Source of the DNA: Synechococcus sp. UW140
GTDB taxonomy: Bacteria; Cyanobacteriota; Cyanobacteriia; PCC-6307; Cyanobiaceae
Length of the DNA: 5,909 nt
Direction: 5' to 3'
NCBI GenBank assembly: GCA_945878795.1
Contig: CAMDWF010000155.1
Location: 1-5,909, forward strand
Each line of letters starts with the position of its first letter. Positions within the stretch are counted from its first letter, which is position 1. This document shows, piece after piece, positions 1 to 5,235 of the stretch. The position numbers were made by a program, and so were the translations under genes. A model generated the notes under the pieces. That model was not told where the DNA came from and made no database searches. It worked only from the letters and a program-made list of their open reading frames with translations.

Positions 1-1266
1 GTACACGGCCGTCAAACCGGAGCCCACCATGCACATCAAGGTAGCTATCGGGAAGCGCTCAATGCTGCCCCGAAAGACCAGGAATTCGGAGATGAAACCG
101 GCCATGCCTGGCATGCCGGCGCTGGCCATTACCCCAAGGGTCATCAAGCTGCCGGTGAGGGGCAATCCCCTTTCAGGATTAAGCAGTCCCCGCAACACTT
201 CAAGATCCCGGGTGCCGGTCTTGCGATAGACGATGCCAACCAGCAGAAACAAGAGGGCCGAAATCAGGCCGTGGCTCACCATCTGGAAGACGGCACCGGC
301 GATGCTGACGGGTGTGGACGCGGCGGCGGCCAACAGGATGTAGCCCATATGCCCCACCGAGCTGTAGGCCACCATGCGCTTCATGTCCCGCTGGGCAATG
401 GCCGCCAGGGAGCCGTAGAGCACCGAAACCCCTGCCCAGATCGCCAGCCAGGGTGCCACCAAGGCCCAGGCCTGGGGAAACAATCCCAGGCAGAAGCGCA
501 GCAAGCCGTAGGTGCCCAACTTCAACAGCACCCCGGCCAGCAGCACCGAAACTGGACTGGAGGCCTGGGTGTGGGCATCGGGGAGCCAGCTATGGAAGGG
601 AAACAGGGGGATCTTGATGCCAAAACCAATCAAGAGGGCCCCAAGCAGAAGTAATTGACTCCCCATCGCCAGGCGATCACTGTCTACCGGGGTGATACTG
701 AAATCTGCCACTCCCGTCAACAGGGCCAGACCCAAAAAGGCCCCTAGGATCAACATACCTGAAACCGCCGTAAACAACAAAAATTTAGTGGCGGCGGCGG
801 CGCGATCGGCGCCGCCCCAGATGGAGATCAACAACCAAAGGGGAATCAGCTCCAGCTCGTAGAACAGGAAGAACAACAGCAGATTGCCGGCCATGAAGGC
901 ACCATTTACCGCACCGCTAATGATCAACAGCAGCGCGAAGTAAAGCCGAGGTCGCTCATTGATATCCCGGGTGCAAACAGCTGTGACCAGGGTCAGGGAG
1001 CTGTTGATCAACAACAGCGGCAGGGATAGACCGTCAATTCCTAGGCGATACTCCATGCCAAGACCGGGCAACCAAGGCAGGGTCTCGACCAACTGAAGAT
1101 CGGAGAGTGCCGGGTTGAAGGCCTGGAGCACCACCAGATTCCAGAGGAACTGGGCGATCAGCACCAGCAAAACAATGGTGCGCATGCGTCCTGGAGGTGG
1201 ATTGGCCGGCCAGAGCAGCAGCAGGAAACTGCCTAGGAAAGGGATCAATAGCAGGGCACTGAGCAT
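1..1266 (-). CDS. ndhD4: NDH-1 subunit NdhD4 (CO2-uptake type), 3' end beyond window
   Basis: An open frame of 422 codons starts at ATG 1266 and reaches the left edge without a stop; NdhD proteins are about 500 residues, so the C-terminal end is missing. It is a hydrophobic, multi-spanning antiporter-like subunit of the NuoM/NdhD family in the thylakoid or plasma membrane. Visible motifs: LGIDGLSL near residue 73; FYELELIP with Glu137 matching the TM5 proton-channel Glu of NuoM; GIKIPLFPFHSWLPDAH with Lys218; LLKLGTYGLLRF with Lys249; RDMKRMVAYSSVGHMGY; MVSHGLISALLF; and GMPGMAGFISEF with Glu394. The key charged residues of the family are therefore present. The start is supported by a strong AGGAGGA site 4 nt upstream, overlapping the ndhF4 stop. 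The label D4 rather than D1/D2/D3 is inferred from pairing with an F4-type NdhF beside an alpha-carboxysome cluster, where this CO2-uptake form typically occurs. Family assignment is secure; the paralogue number is less so. Confidence 0.93.
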   Translation of the reverse strand, partial: MLSALLLIPFLGSFLLLLWPANPPPGRMRTIVLLVLIAQFLWNLVVLQAFNPALSDLQLVETLPWLPGLGMEYRLGIDGLSLPLLLINSSLTLVTAVCTRDINERPRLYFALLLIISGAVNGAFMAGNLLLFFLFYELELIPLWLLISIWGGADRAAAATKFLLFTAVSGMLILGAFLGLALLTGVADFSITPVDSDRLAMGSQLLLLGALLIGFGIKIPLFPFHSWLPDAHTQASSPVSVLLAGVLLKLGTYGLLRFCLGLFPQAWALVAPWLAIWAGVSVLYGSLAAIAQRDMKRMVAYSSVGHMGYILLAAAASTPVSIAGAVFQMVSHGLISALLFLLVGIVYRKTGTRDLEVLRGLLNPERGLPLTGSLMTLGVMASAGMPGMAGFISEFLVFRGSIERFPIATLMCMVGSGLTAVY

Positions 1267-1270
1267 GATT

Positions 1271-1277
1271 TCCTCCT
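1271..1277 (-). promoter_or_regulatory. Shine-Dalgarno site of ndhD4, overlapping ndhF4 stop
   Basis: The coding strand reads AGGAGGA followed by AATC and the ATG at 1266. The site shares bases with the TAG stop of ndhF4 (1276-1278), so ribosomes finishing ndhF4 release on top of the ndhD4 initiation site. This fixes the ndhD4 start and suggests translational coupling of two subunits needed in equal amounts. It is one of the two best Shine-Dalgarno sites in the window. Confidence 0.85.
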
Positions 1278-3144
1278 ATCCCTTGAGCCAGGTTAGGCTG
1301 CCAAAGAGCAAGACAATCGCCACGAGCACGGTCAAGACATAACTCTGCAACTGGCCGCTCACCCCCAATTTCAAACCCTCGGCGCTAGCGAGCGAGAGGC
1401 TGCCAACCCGCCGGACCAGGCCATTGACGACGACCCGATCGAAGGTATTTGTTAATTGGGCTAATCCGGATACCCAAGAAACAATGGTGGCTCTATAAAT
1501 CCGATCGGTATAGAAATCAAAGGCCAGCAGATCCTGCAGGGTGCGCACCGGCCGCAACATCGAACGGGACCAGAAGCGATCCAGCCGCACCAAGGCACCG
1601 CTTACCAGACCAACCAAGCCCGTTGTCACCACAAGCAAAGTACTGGTAATCGAGACAGGCACAACGCCTGGAGAGGGATCGAGCCTGGCCATGATCAAGG
1701 GGGTAAGCACCACAATCACCATCAGGCTGACCATGGGAAAGGCCATCAGCCAGTTGACCTCAGGTGTGCGCTTGGTCTTGGCATGGGGGACATCGAGAAA
1801 AACCTGGCGGAAGACGCGCACCAGGTTGAAGGCCGTCAGGCCATGGACCAGCAGTACGACGGCGGCGAAGAACGGGGCCTGCGGCATCAACCGATCCACC
1901 ATCAATCCGTAAGACCAGAAGCTTCCCAGGGGCAAGATTCCGGTCAGGCCAGCCGCCGCCACCAGATAGGCCCCCGTGGTGGCGGGCATGCGGCTGCCCA
2001 GTCCGCCAAGCTCGGTGATGTCCTGGCAATTGGTGGTGGAGATGACGCAGCCCACACTCATGAACAGCAGCGCCTTGGCCAGGCCGTGGGCCAGCAACAG
2101 CAGTAAGGCCACGATGGGCTGTTGCAGGGCGATGGCAATAAAGACCAAGCCAAGGATTGAGCTGGTGCCATAGGAAAAGGCTCGCTTCAGATCGATCTGG
2201 GCGATGGCGACAAGGGCACCGCCCACGGCGCTGATCGTGCCCACCACCAGCAAACCATCCAACGCCAGGGGCGAGAGACTGAGCAGGGGCATGACCTTGA
2301 TCAGCACCAGGGCTCCGCAGGTGACCACCACAGAATTGCGCAGGATCGAGGCCGGGTTGGGACCTTCCATGGCTTCATCCAGCCACAGGTGCATGGGAAA
2401 TTGGGCACATTTACCTATCGGCCCGGCGATCAACCCCAATCCCAGCAGGTTGACTGCCAAGGGGCTGAGTGCTCCGGTGGCCTGGGTGCGGGCCGCCCAG
2501 GCATAAAGATCGGTAAATTCGAGCGAGCCCGCCCAGGCGGAAAGAGCTACCACTGCCATTAACAACAATATATCTCCGACCCGCTTGGTGAGGAAGGCAT
2601 CGCGGGCAGCGGTGACAACCAGGGGCTGGGCATACCAAAAGCCCACTAATAGATAGGTGGAAAGAGTGAGCATTTCCAGCAGAAAATAGCTCATGAAAAG
2701 ATTGCTACTTAGCACCACCCCCGCCATCGCCCCTTCAAAGAAGCCCACCAAGGCATAAAACCGTGCCAGGGACCATTCCTTATCCATGTAGCCCAGGGCA
2801 AAAACCTGGCAAATCACACTCATCGTGGTCACCATTTCCAGCGCGGCCAGATTTGTGAAGGAAAGGTCGAATCCAATCCTCAGGTTCAGGTCGGCGATTT
2901 GGAACCAGGGCCATTCCAGATGGCGGGTCCCAGTCCGCAGAACCTCCTGGATCACCAAGCTGCCATGCACCAAGGCGACCACTGAAAGCAGCAAATTCAG
3001 ATAGGCCGCTGGCCTGGGGCCCTCACGTTTGATCCAGCCCGTGGCCCAGGGAAGGGACAGGAGCATGCCGCTGAACCCGTATAGCGGGATCAACCAAGCA
3101 GTCTGAATCGATAGGGGCAGGGCTTCAGGCAAAGGAAACGGCAC
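1276..3144 (-). CDS. ndhF4: NDH-1 subunit NdhF4 (CO2-uptake type)
   Basis: A 622-residue membrane protein of the NuoL/NdhF family, the usual length for NdhF. It is the distal antiporter-like subunit of the NDH-1 form that, with NdhD4 and a CupB/ChpX protein, couples electron flow to CO2 hydration. Seen: GFDLSFTNLAALEMVTTMSV near residues 91-110; LLEMLTLSTYLL with Glu157; RVGD with Asp191; GPIGKCAQFPMHLWLDEAMEG with Lys245; DLKRAFSYGTSS with Lys320; HGLAKALLF with His353 and Lys357; and a C-terminal amphipathic and terminal-helix region (SAEGLKLGVSGQLQSY). Two departures from respiratory NdhF stand out. ASILRNSVVV (265-274) replaces the usual SALIHAATMV. GSFWSYGLMVD (407-417) has Tyr412 where NuoL-type proteins have the TM12 Lys of FSKDE. 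Both favour the CO2-uptake F3/F4 class. The start is GTG at 3144, directly after an in-frame TGA, with no good Shine-Dalgarno site. F4 rather than F3 is inferred from the alpha-carboxysome context. Confidence 0.9.
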   Translation of the reverse strand: MPFPLPEALPLSIQTAWLIPLYGFSGMLLSLPWATGWIKREGPRPAAYLNLLLSVVALVHGSLVIQEVLRTGTRHLEWPWFQIADLNLRIGFDLSFTNLAALEMVTTMSVICQVFALGYMDKEWSLARFYALVGFFEGAMAGVVLSSNLFMSYFLLEMLTLSTYLLVGFWYAQPLVVTAARDAFLTKRVGDILLLMAVVALSAWAGSLEFTDLYAWAARTQATGALSPLAVNLLGLGLIAGPIGKCAQFPMHLWLDEAMEGPNPASILRNSVVVTCGALVLIKVMPLLSLSPLALDGLLVVGTISAVGGALVAIAQIDLKRAFSYGTSSILGLVFIAIALQQPIVALLLLLAHGLAKALLFMSVGCVISTTNCQDITELGGLGSRMPATTGAYLVAAAGLTGILPLGSFWSYGLMVDRLMPQAPFFAAVVLLVHGLTAFNLVRVFRQVFLDVPHAKTKRTPEVNWLMAFPMVSLMVIVVLTPLIMARLDPSPGVVPVSITSTLLVVTTGLVGLVSGALVRLDRFWSRSMLRPVRTLQDLLAFDFYTDRIYRATIVSWVSGLAQLTNTFDRVVVNGLVRRVGSLSLASAEGLKLGVSGQLQSYVLTVLVAIVLLFGSLTWLKG

Positions 3145-3222
3145 TCAACTGGGTCCGACGGCAAGGGGGCTGGCGCTGGAATCTAGTCAGTTAGGAAAGC
3201 CAAACGCTGGGCATGATCCTCG
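3145..3222 (-). other. 78-nt spacer between bacterioferritin-like gene and ndhF4
   Basis: This spacer is the boundary between the carboxysome gene block and the NDH-1 block. I see no convincing -35/-10 pair, no terminator-like hairpin with a T-run, and no small gene (the only ATG opens a 7-codon frame). A weak TAGATT hexamer is present without a partner at proper spacing. The spacer leaves open whether ndhF4-ndhD4 is read through from the cso genes or has its own weak promoter. Confidence 0.5.
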
Positions 3223-3693
3223 TCAGAAGGTGGCGTGCTGGGGCTCGGCCAGGGCTTCAGGATTGGCAAAGGTGGCCAACCATTCCTGCAATTCCTGGCC
3301 ATGGTTGGATTCCTCCTGCCAAAGGGCGGCAAAGAAAGCACGGTTGTCGGTGTCGGCGATGGCTTCGCAGAACCGCACGGCTTCGGCGTAATGCTCAATC
3401 AGATCGACTTCAAGAACCGCATCAAGGCGCAACAATCCCTCCAGATCGGGGGCGTGGCTGATGGGCTTGAGCTGGGAGGCCCCGGGGGCAAGTCCCAGCT
3501 GCAGCATGCGTTGCACAAGGCGTTCGGCATGTTGCAACTCCTCCACGGTTTCGCGGCGAAAACGGCCTGCTGCCTCCAGATCGCCCCATTGTTCGGCCAG
3601 GCAGGCCTGGGTCATGTATTGCTGGACGGCGGAAAGTTCCAGACTCAGGGCGCGGCCCAGGTAACCCGAGACGCGCGGATGAACAGCAACCAT
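3223..3693 (-). CDS. Bacterioferritin-like (ferritin superfamily) protein of the carboxysome cluster
   Basis: A 156-residue four-helix-bundle protein, close to the 158 residues of E. coli bacterioferritin. By motif alignment the di-iron ferroxidase ligands all have counterparts: Glu19 (LSLELSAVQQY), Glu52 and His55 (VEELQHAER), Glu95 (AVLEVDLIE), and Glu128 with His131 (ESNH). The residue after Glu52 is Leu53, where haem-binding bacterioferritins have the axial Met, so a haem-free or iron-storage/oxidase type is expected. The family oxidises Fe2+ with O2 or H2O2 and stores Fe3+ in 24-mer shells; whether this one does so is inference. It starts at ATG 3693, 5 nt after the csoS1E stop, without an obvious Shine-Dalgarno site, suggesting coupling. 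A bacterioferritin-like gene also follows the shell genes in proteobacterial cso clusters, so its position is a known association of uncertain meaning. The terminal AEPQHATF tail is short and unremarkable. Confidence 0.87.
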   Translation of the reverse strand: MVAVHPRVSGYLGRALSLELSAVQQYMTQACLAEQWGDLEAAGRFRRETVEELQHAERLVQRMLQLGLAPGASQLKPISHAPDLEGLLRLDAVLEVDLIEHYAEAVRFCEAIADTDNRAFFAALWQEESNHGQELQEWLATFANPEALAEPQHATF

Positions 3694-3698
3694 GGAGC

Positions 3699-4589
3699 TC
3701 AGAGGCGACGGGGACCTTCGCTGGCGATCAGTGCCGGCTCGACTTCAGAGTGGGGGCGGGCAATGATGTGGGCTGCCACAAGACCATCGCCAACCCGCTC
3801 ACAGGCATCGGCACCGGCGCGGACGGCGGCGTTGACGGCGCCGGTTTCACCGCGAACCATGACGGTGACGTAGCCACCACCAACGAATTCACGGGCCACT
3901 AGGGTGACTTCTGCCGACTTGGTCATGGCGTCAGCCGCCTCGATCGCCGGCACGAGACCGCGGGTTTCAATCATGCCGAGGGCAATGCCCTGCACTGAGG
4001 AGGCCATGGGAAAAGGGATAAGGGAAAACGGGGAACGGGTCGGGGTGCCGCCGCTGAGGGAAGACCCACCAGCGGCAGGCGAGCGGCCAGAGCTGAGGGC
4101 ACCGCCCGCCGCCGGCTGGCCGGCGGCGGTGGCAGCCACTGAAGCCGCCTTGGCTGCGGGGGCCGCCACGGCGGAGCTGCGGGATCGGCTGGAGCGTGAA
4201 GGAACCGAGCGGGTCGCCCGTTGGGGGACGCTGCGGTTTGTTGACGAAGTCCCGCTGGTGGCCGCGGGCAAGGCACGGGAGGCGGGGGCCTCGGCTGCCG
4301 CTGTCATGTCGCTGACGGGTTGGACCACCACGGTGATCCCGGCTGCCGGGACCGCAGCGGGCTCGTCCTCTCTGGGCGGCAGCTGATCGGCCGGCGTTAC
4401 CCCAGGGGTTTCGGAAGGGACCTCCGCAGTTGGGGTTGGCAGCTCGTAGGAGAGGGGCAGGGTCACCGGTTCCTCTTTGGCCACGGCAGATTCCGCGGGC
4501 TGGGCGGGTTTGGCCGCAGCGCGGGAGGGGCTACTGGCAACCCGTCGCCGGGCAGGGCTGCGGCCGGATCGTGGGGTGCTGTTGGCCAT
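3699..4589 (-). CDS. csoS1E: Carboxysome shell protein CsoS1E, BMC domain with long disordered N-terminal arm
   Basis: This 296-residue protein has two parts. Residues about 200-296 form a single BMC (Pfam BMC family) domain nearly identical in pattern to CsoS1A: GIALGMIETRGLVPAIEAAD, pore loop FVGGGY (235-240), RGETGAVNAAVRAGADA and VAAHIIARPH. It should form a hexameric shell tile with a small central pore. Residues 1-194 are Pro/Ala/Ser/Arg-rich and probably disordered, in charge blocks: basic 1-27, acidic 33-100, basic 105-147, then Gly/Ser/Ala-rich to 187. SGRSPA occurs at 8-13 and again at 167-172; RSVP at 119-122 and 127-130. Ordinary CsoS1 proteins are about 100 residues, so the arm triples the length. 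ATG 4589 is the only usable start before an upstream in-frame TGA, and it lacks a Shine-Dalgarno site. Met195 sits where normal CsoS1 proteins begin. The arm may bind cargo or scaffold; that is inference. Confidence 0.92.
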   Translation of the reverse strand: MANSTPRSGRSPARRRVASSPSRAAAKPAQPAESAVAKEEPVTLPLSYELPTPTAEVPSETPGVTPADQLPPREDEPAAVPAAGITVVVQPVSDMTAAAEAPASRALPAATSGTSSTNRSVPQRATRSVPSRSSRSRSSAVAAPAAKAASVAATAAGQPAAGGALSSGRSPAAGGSSLSGGTPTRSPFSLIPFPMASSVQGIALGMIETRGLVPAIEAADAMTKSAEVTLVAREFVGGGYVTVMVRGETGAVNAAVRAGADACERVGDGLVAAHIIARPHSEVEPALIASEGPRRL

Positions 4590-4659
4590 GGCAAATGGGA
4601 AGGAAAGGAGGGGACGAACCGAATAGGAGCCCTGGGGGGATCAGGGGAGGGGGCAAAAC
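4590..4659 (-). promoter_or_regulatory. Pyrimidine-rich 70-nt leader of csoS1E
   Basis: The coding strand between csoS4B and csoS1E is strikingly C/T-rich, with C-runs of 5, 4 and 6 opposite G-runs at 4649-4653, 4644-4647 and 4634-4639. There is no purine-rich Shine-Dalgarno sequence in the 30 nt before ATG 4589. A weak 5-bp hairpin can be drawn (4630-4634 with 4642-4646, 7-nt loop), but it lacks a T-run and is unlikely to be a terminator. This is the longest gap inside the carboxysome block. It may hold a promoter, a processing site or an unusual initiation region; only the base bias is certain. Confidence 0.4.
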
Positions 4660-4911
4660 TTACCCATCGGGTTCCCAGAAATCGATGATGCCGCCGATGG
4701 TCAGATCGGTCTGGATGGCGGGATCGGGGCAGGCAAAGCGTGCGGCACTGCCACTGGCGGTGAAAACCCAATTCCCAACAGAGGCCCCAACGGGATCCAC
4801 CGCCACACTGAGCTTGCCCTTGGGGGTGCGCAGAATGCGCAGATTCATGTGGCTCAGCCCATCTACCCGATGGGTGCAAACCAAGGAGCCAGCTACCTGC
4901 ATGATTTCCAT
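4660..4911 (-). CDS. csoS4B: Carboxysome vertex protein CsoS4B
   Basis: An 83-residue member of the EutN/CcmL (BMV) family, whose pentamers close the twelve vertices of the icosahedral shell. Typical features: a beta-rich N-terminus (QVAGSLVCTHRV, residues 5-16), LRILRTPKGKLSVAVDPVGA (24-43), GNWVFTASGSAARFA (46-60) and the closing DLTIGGIIDFWEP (69-81). Length matches the family. The ATG at 4911 overlaps the csoS4A stop as TGATG, sharing one base, so translation is probably coupled. A second Met at residue 4 is possible as start, but the first ATG fits the overlap better. Alpha-carboxysomes carry both A and B vertex paralogues; B is assigned from its second position and motif pattern. Confidence 0.94.
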   Translation of the reverse strand: MEIMQVAGSLVCTHRVDGLSHMNLRILRTPKGKLSVAVDPVGASVGNWVFTASGSAARFACPDPAIQTDLTIGGIIDFWEPDG

Positions 4912-5234
4912 CAGGCCTTACCCCCGTTCGCGCTCCCTGGCGCCAGGGACGCAGGGGCCGGGGCGGCATTGCTAGCCAAAGCCTTGGCGGCATCCGGATC
5001 CCAATGGTCAATGATGCCAACGATGGTCAGGTCACTGGGATAGGACTTGCTGCCAGCGGCCTCACGGGCTGCGGAACTGCCGACACAGATCACCCAATCG
5101 CCTGGCACACAGCCGACCGCATCAACGGCCACCTTCTGGGTGCTGCCATCGAGAACAACCTGAAGATGCTTGTGCTCAAAATCAGGAATGCGATTGGTTG
5201 AAACGAGGGGTTTAACAACCTTACAGATCAACAT
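4911..5234 (-). CDS. csoS4A: Carboxysome vertex protein CsoS4A
   Basis: A 107-residue EutN/CcmL (BMV) pentamer protein that caps shell vertices. Seen in order: MLICKVVKPLVSTNRI at the N-terminus, HLQVVLDGSTQKVAVDAVG (23-41), GDWVICVGSSAARE (45-58) and DLTIVGIIDHWDP (68-80). After residue 80 comes a tail of about 27 residues rich in Ala, Pro and Ser, ending GGKA, beyond the core fold seen in the 83-residue CsoS4B next door; it is probably flexible. Three Cys (4, 42, 50) are present. The ATG at 5234 lies 1 nt after the csoSCA stop and has a clear GGAGGA site 7 nt upstream, which settles the start. The stop overlaps the csoS4B start. Confidence 0.95.
   Translation of the reverse strand: MLICKVVKPLVSTNRIPDFEHKHLQVVLDGSTQKVAVDAVGCVPGDWVICVGSSAAREAAGSKSYPSDLTIVGIIDHWDPDAAKALASNAAPAPASLAPGSANGGKA
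4934..4949. repeat. 16-bp perfect palindrome in csoS4A tail region
   Basis: TCCCTGGCGCCAGGGA is its own reverse complement. In the mRNA it could fold as a 6-bp stem with a GCGC loop, ending 22 nt before the csoS4B start. It lies in codons for the Ala/Pro-rich tail of CsoS4A. By a simple 4^-8 estimate such a palindrome is expected roughly once in eleven windows of this size, so it is notable but could be chance in GC-rich coding DNA. Confidence 0.5.
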
Positions 5235-5235
5235 C

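Noticed and set aside
3176..3188. Possible -10 hexamer TAGATT upstream of ndhF4
   Set aside because: Only 4 of 6 bases match the consensus and no -35 element lies at 16-18 nt spacing.
3235..3873. 212-codon plus-strand open frame opposite the bacterioferritin-like gene and the end of csoS1E
   Set aside because: It is antisense to two genes with clear family motifs, and its translation has no recognisable domain; it reflects GC-rich codon structure.
3904..4386. 160-codon plus-strand frame opposite the csoS1E arm
   Set aside because: Antisense to the low-complexity arm; Ala/Gly/Arg-rich composition follows from the GC-rich complementary codons.
4630..4646. Hairpin between csoS4B and csoS1E as an intrinsic terminator
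   Set aside because: The stem is only 5 bp with a 7-nt loop and no T-run follows; the sequence is simply C-rich.
4463..5020. 185-codon minus-strand frame across csoS4A, csoS4B and the csoS1E N-terminus
   Set aside because: It reads through two conserved vertex genes and the start of csoS1E in another frame; Pro/Arg-rich translation is typical of an out-of-frame GC-rich shadow.
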